DNA of 64,000 nucleotides. Origin: Chrysemys picta bellii. Its lineage: Eukaryota > Chordata > Testudines > Emydidae. The notes beneath the pieces were generated by a model. The model made no database searches, had not been told where the DNA came from, and saw nothing but the letters and a program-made list of their open reading frames with translations. Position numbers and translations under genes: made by a program. The stretch covers positions 14,194,836 to 14,258,835 of the forward strand of contig NC_088805.1 of assembly GCF_011386835.1 (NCBI RefSeq), written 5' to 3'. Below, one piece after another: positions 25,260 through 35,700 of the stretch (its first letter is position 1; every line of letters starts with the position of its first letter).

Positions 25260-26343
25260 TTCAGACCGAGGGCACTCAGCACTTTTAGCACTAAACTGTT
25301 TCAGTTTCACATGTATCCACTTGTCTTATTTTTGATTCCTCCCCTGACATATTTTCTTTAACCTCATGATCCTCATTTTCCTGCTGGGTTTTGTTCTTTA
25401 CCAAACAGCTGGCCGGGGAAGTGAAAAGGAGAGATTCTTCACCCCTCCCTCCCACAATTGATGACTTCATTTCCCATTAATGAAGATTTAAAAAGAAATC
25501 TCAGGGCTCATTAAGAATCTGGTGACAGCTTTACCTTCTTATGGAGAAACTTAACACCAGACCAATTCCCCTGTGGCTAAAGCCGGGATGGCTGCAATGT
25601 TAGTTCTGACTCCACTGGAGAGTTCTGGAAAGCATAATCACGCTGCAGCATAAATGGATGTCAAGAGGTTTACTCAGACCTTTATCAGATCTTCATTTCA
25701 AAGGGCATTTCATAAAATATTTGACACGGTTATGCAGGGAGCTGAGTCTCTCTGCCACCTCCCCAAGAACTGAATGCTAATCTCCATGATACCCAAGGAC
25801 ACTGCAGGAGCATGTCTCAGAAATGCACTGGGTGAGTGTAGGGTTGTTGAAAAGTTTCTGGTGGTTATTCTGCCAGTGAACTTTGTCCCGTTTACACTGA
25901 CCACTTATTTCCCTCTGACTCTGGTGCGCTGCCTTCCCTCTACTACACCAGAGGAACTGGTCTTTTTCTCTTTAGTACGAATCAGTTAAAAAAAAAAACC
26001 TCCCTATGACAGAGTGCTGGCAGCAACACCTGATCACTGACCTTGCTGCAGCAGGTAAAAGGCTGCAGGCTCTGCTGGGAGCGATGAAACACTTTCGGCT
26101 GGGGCATTCTGAGCACCCAGATGGTAACCGCTGGGCTAAGGATGTAATTGGGAGGCTATAAGCAGCAGGAACAGGAAGCCAGGGGAAGCTCAGCTGGTGC
26201 GATGGGCTGAGCCTGTATGAAAAGCTCCTGGTACAAGGAGCTATGTGCTATGTTGCGTGTGTAAACGTGCAGAGGAATAAAAGGTTCACGGGGTGACTGG
26301 CAAACAGCCTGTGTGTGCCTGTGAGGTGACAGAAACAGGCTAG
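25260..26343. other. Intergenic stretch, possible LTR remnant
   Basis: No gene recognised. About 26007-26340 resembles an LTR: it begins TGACAGAGTGCTGG, has a GGCTATAAGCAG TATA-like site (near 26154) and a GAATAAAAGG signal near 26275. No target duplication was found, so this stays tentative. Confidence 0.35.
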
Positions 26344-26484
26344 AGTGGTTCTCACCCTGCGGCCCGCGGGCCACTTGCGGCCCAATCAGCACAGAGCTGC
26401 AGCTCCTGTGACATCCCCAGGGCCATACAGGTAGTATTGGATGTGGCCCGCGGCCCACAATGGTAAATAGGTTGAGAACCACTG
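26344..26484. mobile_element. Small hAT-type MITE
   Basis: The 141-bp element has inverted ends: GAGTGGTTCTCACCC at the left, and GGTTGAGAACCACTG at the right, whose reverse complement begins CAGTGGTTCTCAACC. The sequence GGCTAGA occurs at both borders (overlapping the first bases at the left), consistent with a hAT target duplication. GGCCCGCGG-type words occur internally on both sides. Non-coding. Confidence 0.7.
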
Positions 26485-26489
26485 GGCTA

Positions 26490-27885
26490 GACAGTGTGGC
26501 ACATTGAGTATCTGAGAGAGCGCCCTGTGATCCTCCCCCTAAAGCTTTACCAAGAGCAAAGTCATTGTGTATCATCCAGTTTGGGGTGGGCTTTTTTTGC
26601 CAGGTTTCCATTAGGCCAAACTGATCAAACTGTTTGGTTGCACTGATCACAAATCTACTGAAGTTCAATATTTGTAACCTCCTTTTGTGGCATGACATTC
26701 AGGAGAGTGCACTACATCCTAGGAACAGCCCTGCCTGTCTCATGTTGCAGGAATGACCTCAAAAGGCTCACAGGCTCCTGCACTCCAGCACCAGTGTGAT
26801 TAATGATGACATGTTTGCCCCCTCAGGGCCTTTCAGCTCTTGTGCAGAGTCCACCTGTAACTGAGCATCCTATTCAGGAAACTTTGAAAGTGCCTTTCAT
26901 CTCCTCCATAAATCACTTAGTTGCTGTGGGTCTCTGCCTCTCTGCTGTGTGATGCCTCTGGGTAGTTTTCAGAGGCCACTGCCTGGATAGAGGGGGGCAG
27001 AGTTGCTTGTGTCATTTCTGACCCCTCTGCTGATCTAATAAAAATGTTAAGAAGCACTTCATTAAAGCCGGCTTCATTGGTGCTACACTACTGCCATTAC
27101 GTTTCGGGGGTGGGTACGTAAGCTGTGCCTATATATATTTACTCAGCTCTTACGATTTAGGACTAGACTATCAGTGCATCATGGCTAAAAACTAGCATCT
27201 AGGTGCAGAAGTTAACTCTCCATTGCCCATTCAAAGACTCTAAAGAGGATGCAAATCCTATGTAACAGCATCACAGCAGGGGACAGCTGCAATTCTAGGT
27301 AAGCAAATAACATCTTCAGAGAATGTTCCAGTCAGAGAAATTGAGACGCACTATTAGGCCTTTCCTAGTCTCTTTTTTGGAAAAGCCTTTTTACATGGGA
27401 AGGTCCAGAATCCAGACTTACTGCTGAATGTTACACTCCAGCCCCCATCCCAGGCTAGTATCACATTGGGCGGCAGGGGGAGACATAGGGAACATCCAAT
27501 GATTCATTTATTAAAAAACAGCCCGAGACCATTGTGATCATAACTCCAGTTGTAGCAGGGCTGAGCTGGGAGGGCAGGGGAGAGTTCTTTGACAAGTCAG
27601 CCAGGGGTGCCATTTCAGATTTTGGCAGGGGTGGGGGGCAATTTTAACAGTGATTCCAGGGGCTACTTAAGCACTTGAAAACTCTAGGGTTTTTTGGCAG
27701 ATAATTTAGCAATTAGCTGACAGGAGTGCTGTATCCAATTCCTATGTAAAAGAAAGAAAATTAAATAAATATTAGACCCACTCAGCTGTAATACTAACAT
27801 GTTCTGACATCTTGTGGCAAGTCACTTAAGGGACACTGATTAGATTTAAAATTTTGAATGTTACTAGCTCTGCAGAGAGGGCGAC
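26490..27885. other. Intergenic stretch without a recognised gene
   Basis: No coding homology recognised and no clear repeat boundary. Confidence 0.4.
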
Positions 27886-27887
27886 CC

Positions 27888-27980
27888 CATCAGGACGCCT
27901 GGGTTTTAACTCAGCTCTGAGAGGGAAGTGGTATGGTATTGGGTTACAGCGGGGGCAGAAACATCTGGATTCTATAGAAG
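27888..27980 (+). mobile_element. MIR-like SINE fragment
   Basis: The CAGGACGCCTGGGTTTTAAC segment followed by CAGCTCTG is typical of the core region of MIR/CORE-SINEs of amniotes. It is short and diverged. Confidence 0.4.
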
Positions 27981-27981
27981 A

Positions 27982-29075
27982 ACATCAGAATGGCCATACT
28001 GCGTAAGACCAATGGTCCATCTACCCCAGTGTCCTGTCTTCCAGCAGTGGCCAATACCAGGTACTTCAGAGGCAATGAATAGAACTGGGCAATCATTGAG
28101 TGATTCATCCCATCGCCCACTCCCAGCTTCTGGCAAACATAGGCTAGGGACACACAGAATATGGTGTTGGATCCCTGCCCACCCTGGCTAATAGCCATTG
28201 GTGGCCCTATCCTCCATGAACTTTAGTTCTTATTGGAACCCTGTTATAGTTTTGGCCTTCACAACATCCCCTGGCAGAGTTCCACAGGTGACTGTGAAGA
28301 AATACTTTCTTTTGTTTGTTTGAAATCTGCTGCCTATTAATTTCATTGGGTGATCCCTAGTTCTTGTGTTATGTGAAGGAGTAAATAACACTTCCTTCTT
28401 CAATTTTTCACACCATTCATGATTCTATAGACCTCTAGCATATCCCCCCTTAGTCATCTCTTTTCCAACCTTAAAAGTTCCAGTCTTCGTTTAATTTCTC
28501 CTCATATGGAAGCTATTCCATACCCCATATCATTTCTGTTGCCCTTCTCTGTACCTTTGCCAATTCCAATATATATTTTTTGAGATGGGGCGACCACATC
28601 TGCATACAGTATTCAATATGTGGGCGTACCACGGATTTATATAGCAACAATATGATATTTTCTGTCTTATTATGTATCCCATTTGTAATGGTTCCTAACA
28701 TTCTGTTTGTTTTTTGACTGCTGCTGCACAGGGAGCAGGTTATTTCCAGAGAACGATCCACAGTGACTCCAAGTTCTGGTTCTTGCTGGGTAACAGCTGA
28801 TTTAGACCCCGTCATTTTGTCTGTATCGGTGGGATTCTATTTTGCCATGTGCATTACTTTGCATTTATCAGCATTGAATTTCATCTGCCGTTTTGTCGCC
28901 CAGTCACCCAGTTTTGTGAGGTCCCTTGTGTAACTCTTGTCAGTCAGCTTTGGACGGAACAATCTTGAGTAATTTTGTATCGTCTGCAAATGTTGCCACC
29001 TCCCTGTTTGCCCCTTTTCCCAGCTCAGGGAACAGCGCCTGTCCCAGTACAGACCCCTGGGGACTGAACCACACT
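27982..29075 (-). mobile_element. CR1/L3-like LINE, antisense
   Basis: The - strand frame at 28815-28513 encodes a LINE reverse transcriptase C-terminus, with LGVTVDRSLEI, KTNRMLGTI, YKSVVRPHIEYCMQMWSPH and KVQRRATEMI motifs. Upstream on that strand (28816-29075) the reverse complement continues the same ORF in broken frames, and downstream (to about 27982) lies its tail. Stops and frameshifts make it inactive. It ends about 230 bp before the DERL3 ER stress element. Confidence 0.75.
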
Positions 29076-29157
29076 AGGAAACTCCAAAGGGCTCTGCCGC
29101 CCACCCCCCGGTGCCCCTAAGCCGGCGATAAGCCCCCAGGCAGCGGCAGCCGGGGCC

Positions 29158-29276
29158 TAGGGTGACCAGACAGCAAGTGTGAGAACTCGGACAGGGGCTG
29201 GGGGGTAACAGGAGCCGATACAAGAAAAAAGACCCAAAAACCGGGACAGTCCCTATAAAATCGGGACATCCTACCC
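29158..29276. mobile_element. Small MITE next to the DERL3 promoter
   Basis: A short element starting GGGTGACCAGAC and ending GGGACATCCTACCC. The ends are partly inverted copies (GGGTGACC against GGGTAGGA). The internal 'aaaaccgggacagtcccta' segment is familiar from a common turtle DNA-transposon remnant. Superfamily not determined. It ends 30 bp before the ER stress element. Confidence 0.55.
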
Positions 29277-29775
29277 AGGCCACCCCCACGTCCACCCCCT
29301 GCAAGCGTGGGCTCTTCCTATTGGTCTAGGTGGTCCGAGGCTGTAGCCCTCTGGTGCGCTGATTGGCCGCCTGTTACAGACACGTGGCCCTCTCTTCTCC
29401 CGCCACAACAACAACATTGCCCCTTTCAGAAGAGGGGCAGGACTCGTGCCCTCCCATTGGCTCCGGGCCTCCTCACTCTCTGCTCTGTCCCACCCCCACA
29501 GAGCTGCGCTTCCCAGTGATTGGTTTGTCGCCGCTACCCGCTCTATTCCCCTAGAGTCAGCGCGAGTTTCTTCCGGGTTGGGGAGGCGGGTGGCAGGCGG
29601 TGGTTGGCTGGTCAGCGCTGTCTGTCACTTCCCCCTGGCGCAGCGATTGGCGAGCGGAGGCTTGGGGGTGGGGCTGAGCGTGCCTCTGTCGATACGGCCG
29701 TAGGGCTGCGTTAAAGGGGCCGTAGCGCCGTTTTCTGCCGCCGCTGCCCCGGACCCGGCTCCCCCGGGCGGCGCC
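29277..29775 (+). promoter_or_regulatory. DERL3: DERL3 promoter, CpG- and CCAAT-rich
   Basis: GC- and CpG-rich sequence upstream of the start codon, continuing into exon 1 and intron 1. It holds inverted CCAAT boxes (ATTGG) at 29320, 29362, 29456, 29519 and 29646, a CACGTGG motif at 29381-29387 whose ACGTGG core suits XBP1/ATF6 or E-box factors, and no obvious TATA box. The transcription start cannot be placed from sequence alone. Confidence 0.7.
29306..29324 (-). promoter_or_regulatory. ER stress response element (ERSE)
   Basis: CGTGG, nine bases, ATTGG: on the - strand this is an exact CCAAT-N9-CCACG ERSE. In vertebrate UPR promoters NF-Y binds CCAAT, and ATF6 or XBP1 binds CCACG, in either orientation. 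It lies about 450 bp before the DERL3 start codon. DERL3 is known as an ATF6/IRE1-XBP1-induced ERAD gene, so the site fits its expected regulation. Confidence 0.8.
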
Positions 29776-32700
29776 ATGGCCTATCAGGGCTTCACGCAGG
29801 AGTACCTGGGGATCCCGGCCGTGACGCGGGCCTACACCACCGCCTGCGTCCTCACCACCGCCGCCGTGGTAAGGGGGGCCGGGGCGGGGCGCGCAGTGGC
29901 CGCTCCCAGGTCCCCTGGGCACCAGGACGGGCTGCGGGTCCCAGGCGGGCCGGGGGGGAGGCGGGGTCTCCGCTGGACGGCATCTGCGGGAGCTCGCTGC
30001 GGCCCTGCCCAGCTGTCTCCCTCTCCCCCCGGGGGGCATACAGCCGCCCGCCCCTGCCCACGTGCGCGCTGCAGTGTGGACACGGGCTCCGGGCTCTGAC
30101 ATGTTTCAGGCCGGCGCCCTGAGGACAGGGGTTTGCTGTGCGGGTGCCCTGGGACTGGAGCCCCTGGGCGGTCTATTGGGGTGATCGCTCGCGCCGCTAG
30201 TTCGGGGTCTGGCCAGGCGCGCTGAGGACGAAGCCCAACGCGAGGGTTTAATCGCTCCGTGGCTGTTCACACTCCCCAGCCTGCCCCGGTTAACGAGCCC
30301 GGCCCGACCCTGCAGCAGGCCTGGCCCCTTGGATTCTCCTTTCCAGTGACCGGTCCTGTGTTTTCTCTGCCGTGCGCACCGGGTGCTGTGGGAAGGACTG
30401 GGGCTGATTTGGGCTGAGGCTGGTCCCTCTTCATTGTGCTCCTCTCCTCAGTGCTAGGAAGGGAGTCAGACTGTGTGCCCCGGAGCTGGACATTTGGTTT
30501 GTGGGTTTGCCTGCTCCTTGTTTCCTTTCCGTGGCAGGGATCCTTCAAAAAATTAAAGAGCAACAAGAATTTCAGCTTTTTTTCTAGAGCTTATTCCCTA
30601 GTGTGAGGCTAAATTCTGCTAATAGTGGGATTGGTGGGCTTGCATTCTGGCTCTCAGCACTTGCATAATTTTCTCTAAAGCACACACTCTCTTTCTTTCC
30701 CACCATCAGCTGGCAGTGAAATAAGTTTGACCCTCAGACAGGGTGCAATATCTGTAATGCTCTCTGAGGCCAGACTCTGCTAGGAGTAGATGCTTCAGTA
30801 GTCATGTGTGCAGCTCACCATGTCTTCCCTGAACCATCCTTGCAAATGACCACCTCTTACCTTGCTGGGTAGGGGTTGGAATGAGCCATGTTGTCAGAGG
30901 TGGCATTTAATGTCCTCCATGGGATGGCAGGTAGGATGTGTTTGTGAGGGCTGATGTTTTTGCCCCCTTACACACTACAAGTTAGACAAACACCTGTCAG
31001 GGCTGGTCTAGATAATACTTAGTCCTGCCATGAGTGCAGGGAACTGGACTAGATGACCTCACAAGGTCCCTTCCAGTTCTACGATTCTATACACGGACAT
31101 ATAGTGTTCACCTGAAATCAGAAACCAGATGCTACCTGCTTGAATAAAGAGCATCAGATGATAACAAGGGGCTCAGAAAGCAACAGATACAAGTCTAGCA
31201 GCATGCACAGCAAAAAGCAAAAGAGAATGACTGCTCCATTTATGCAGCAAATGGCTCATTCCCCACTGAAAACACTTCCCACGTTTCCACTCCCCCAGTG
31301 ACAGGGTTCTTTCTGTCTCCAGCAAACTCCGCCTTTGCTCCAAATTGCTTGCACACAGATCCTCCCATTGAAACAGATTCTGACCATTCCACCTGCATTT
31401 GTCTGCTGATTCTTTCCCTTGTTCCTCTGCTGCTTTGTGTCTGTCCTGGCCCCATTCCTCTTTCCCTCCAGCTTCCTGCTTCCAACCTTGCCTGATGTTA
31501 TATGCCCACTTCCTTCCCTTCCACCCTCCCAAAAATAAAAAACTACCTTGGTTTGTCAACCATCGTTATTACATAACAACCCTGAGTAGCTGTGTGACCT
31601 AACTGTTGTGTCCTTTGTCCTCCTCGTCCCTCACTGCATCACTTGATGCTCTCACGCATGGCATCGTGTGTAAAATTAAGTGGCAGGTTTCTTGGTGCAA
31701 AGTCTGGCATACTCTGGGTGCTGTATAAACAATACTAAGTGCAGCATGACCTGCTTCTCCTGTCTCACTCCAGGGTTAAATGGTCGCTCTCTTGGTTTCT
31801 TGCAGCAATTAGAATTCATCACCCCTTTCCAGCTGTATTTCAACCCAGATCTGATTTTCAGAAAGTTCCAGGTGAGATTCTTTTCTTATAAGGGGTTAAT
31901 TTTCCACTGAGTCCTTCACTCTCTTCCTAGCCTGATAATCCAGAGATTCCATGAGCTGGAGGTGGAGCCAGCAGGCCAGCCCAACTTCCCTATTTTCCTT
32001 ATCACAAGGAGCCCTACTAGGCCTGGAGGAGCTTCTTTATTCCAGATACTCTCTTGTGCTCCGTCTGTTGGTCAAAGTGGCCGCTGGGCCTTGTGGGACT
32101 TTTTCCCACTAGCAGAAGCTGTGGAGGCGGGGCTATAGTCAGACAGGAGTGTTTTCCCCACCCTTCTCTGCCCCACGCCACAGTGGGTTCTTTAGGTCCC
32201 TTTCCTGTTTTACTCAGATCCTACTAAGACTGTCACTCCAGTCCCCTTTCAAGAAGAATGGTGGGTGAAATTTATGACCATCTAGTCTCTTGGGGCTGGA
32301 TGGGGGAAGCTCTCCCTTAGAAAGGAGTCTTGCCTTGGGTGATGGGATCATAAGTTGTCTCTTCCCTTGGGGAAGGTGTGGCAATATCACTCACCAAGGA
32401 GGAAAGACTGTCTGGTTCTGAGAGGGTAGATGGAATTTACAGGAGGTGGGTCATACCAGCATCTGGTTTCGTGGGGGTGATTACCTAGCAGGGAAAATGG
32501 CTGTTTGGAGGCACCCAGGTGCGGGGGGGCCTTCCAAATTGGGGAAGAGATATGGCTGTCCATCTCGTTCTTCTCCTGTCTCTTCTCTTGCAGATCTGGA
32601 GGCTGATCACCAACTTCCTCTTTTTTGGGCCCTTGGGATTCAGTTTCTTTTTCAACATGATATTTTTGTATCCTTTGGTCTCAGCAGCACTTTCTGCTCC

Positions 32701-35700
32701 CTTTTAGTTTTAAATATGACTCTCCACTTGCCCACTTTCCTGATCTAGTTGGCTTGTCTCATCAGCAGGGCTGGGCTGTAGAGTTCCCCTTCCTGAAGTC
32801 TCCACCAGTCTGAACTGAAAAGTCAGTTCCCAGACAGGGTCGCTCCAGAGCCTGTTGGTGTCTTGGGATGGGAGATGGCCAAGCTCACTGCTGAAGAGAT
32901 CCAGCTAGCCCATCACTCATTCACTCTGCCATCCAAAGTACCTGTCTGGCTGGGGCAGCCCCCCTTGAGGAATGCCTAGTGTGGTATCAGTGAGACAGGC
33001 AATGTTAGCTGCCACCAGAGACTACAGAGCTATACCAGCTCCTGTAATTGTGCTGTCCATTGCCAGTGCAGGGTGGTTTCTGCAGCCATGCTGGACAGCG
33101 GTGACTGCTCTTTCCCTGAGTCTGGTAACACAAGACGAATCTCACTGCTCTGGCTCGGGGACTTGGGCAGCTGGCTGGCAGCTTCCTCTAATGAAACCTC
33201 TTGTGGGAGCTTTTCGGCAAACCCCTGTGGCTCAGCCAGTGATGCAGGGCAGCCAGCTGTTAAGTTTCCTATACTGCAAACCCTCTTGTTTCCTGCTCTC
33301 AGGTACAGATATTGCCGAATGCTAGAGGAAGGTTCCTTTCGGGGAAGGACTGCAGACTTTGTCTTCATGTTTCTCTTCGGGGGATTTCTCATGACAGTAT
33401 CCTTTGTTTGAGTTGGCCATGGCCCTCTGGGCTGCTGTCCTATGATACTCTGTGAATATGCTAGTCCACTAACTCCTTGTACCAAGGACCTTCTTAAGCT
33501 CTTCTGTATGCCTCTCTATGTTCTGGTTGGCTTTACCATAAAGTAGAACAGATGGCTGCCTAGAGTGGCAAAACTTGGACTGCAGGATGTGAGGCGCATG
33601 TTTCCTAAGGCAGACAAACCCTGGCGCCACCTGGCTGACAGATGCAATCTCTGCTCCTGGGATGGCTCTTCTCACGTACACCAGCCTCTGTCTGTGCAGG
33701 CTCTCAAATAGTGGGCTGGCAACTCCCCAGGCTAATTCCTTTTGTTGTACACTGTGTTCATACTCACCAGGCCCTGAAAGGACTCGTCTAAGATTTATGC
33801 TCTAGCTACAAAAAGTTGACTTTTGTGTCTTCCACTGACCACAGGAGCTCTGATGTATCTGGAGGAGTCGCATATAATTGGGCGGGGAGGGGGGTGAGGG
33901 AGCGGGATGTTGTATAATCATGGATTCAGGAAGCTGTCCGATCAGTAGGCTTAGCCAGAAATGGAGCCATATAGCTCTTCCCAGATTAAGTGAAAACCTT
34001 AAGTAACCCTACTGAGCTCTGAGGTTCCTAGTCCCATATCTCTCACACCGGAATGTGGTTAATTTAGAGAAGACAGCAGCCAGTAAAACATTTAGCTCCA
34101 AGCTCCCAGAGTGTGTGGGACTGGCCAAGGAGCTGCACGTATGTAGCTGAAGACAGGTTGGCCCTGAATCTTTAGCAGATTGTGTACCATAGGCTCTGCG
34201 CTGTGGTGTTATAGCTCATGGGCATGACCAGGGCTACTTCTGATTTTTGTACCTAGTGTGAACATTGTTTTACGCTTTGGAACCATTTTAAAGTAAGAGA
34301 AACATGTCTGGGAAGGACGACAGACTCCCTCTGCAGACAAGCCGCTGCCATCTGTTGCAAGGTGCACTCAGAGAAGGGTGTTAAACGCGTGTCCAGATGG
34401 AAACGAGCAGTATCAGAAGATGTGCTTTCCCTAAAGCTGTGTGTATTTTCATATGCAAATACTGAGCAGACTCCGACATCCTGGTGCATGTCTGTAAGTG
34501 CTTAGCTAGGCAAATGCTAACGCATCTGTGGTGTCCACGCTCTTGACCTGCCAAGACTGTGTCAGAGCCCCTGAGCACAGCAGAGAAAATGATTGTGAAG
34601 CAGTCTCACCTCTGCAAACCCGCAGCTAGGCCTTAGGACCATTGGCATGTTAGAAACAACCCACTTATCTCCCTTCCAGGGAAAGCTCTAATTGAGAAGA
34701 GGTTACGGTTTATCTTTGACAGAACTCTCTTGCAGAGGACAAGTGTGATCAGCTTGGATGCTGATAAATGTCAGGTCCACCTCTTGTGCTCAAAACATGA
34801 AACTTAACTTTAAGAAGTTGGTTGGCGTCTAACCGTTGTAATGAGATACAGAATCTCTCTCTCTAGGGCAGCCATTCAGACCTAGCCCAGGGTAGTAGTT
34901 ATAATCCTCTGGTGGTGGTTCAGAGCCCTGTTGAAGATGAGTTTCCTCTCAGTCCAGGTCCCACCGCACCAGTGTCCCTGTAATGAAAACCACCGTGTCG
35001 CACTAACTGGCATCCTCAGCAAAGCGCAAGGAAGGGTTTGGCATGGATACTGATCTCCTATCCCTCACAGCCTTGGAAGGCAGCTTGGTCTTGTGGGTAG
35101 GGCATGGTACACGGGGTGGGTGGAGATGGCTTCTATTTCAGGATCTAGCACTGACTCACTGGGACTCTAGGCAAGCTGACCTCTCTCTGCTAGCTTCCCC
35201 ATTTGGGGAAAGCAGGATAATTCTACTTACCCACCTTGGAAAGTGCTTGGAGCTCTTTTGCTGAAGTATTGAATCACGGTGATATTAGAACCACGCCCTT
35301 CAGAGCAATGGGGAGGGGCTAATGAACCGCCCTGCTGCTGCCTCTAAGGATTTCATAGAGGGCTTGGGGCTCCCTGCTGTCAGTCAAGCTGCTTCCACTA
35401 ACACTACGTTCATGATCTGCAGATTTACAGGAGAGAATTTACAAAACAGGGTTCTCCTGTGAGCTGAGCAGGTTGGACACTTACCGTAGCAGCAATAAAC
35501 ATCCGTTTGGACATTGCTCCTGAAGAGCCAGGTGGTTTTCCAAGGGAATAACAGCGGTTTGTGCTATGCCTGCCCTGGGGTGGAAAGCGCTCTTCCTCAG
35601 CAGAATGGCATGCTGACTAATTCCTGGTGCAGGCACTGTTACGGAGGGGTGAGTATGGGGGGCTGTCCCCATGCACGGGAAAGGGATGAACTTCTGCAGG

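Noticed and set aside
26156..26698. 180 aa frame on the - strand
   Set aside because: It crosses a small hAT MITE and an LTR-like remnant, with no recognisable motif or splice context.
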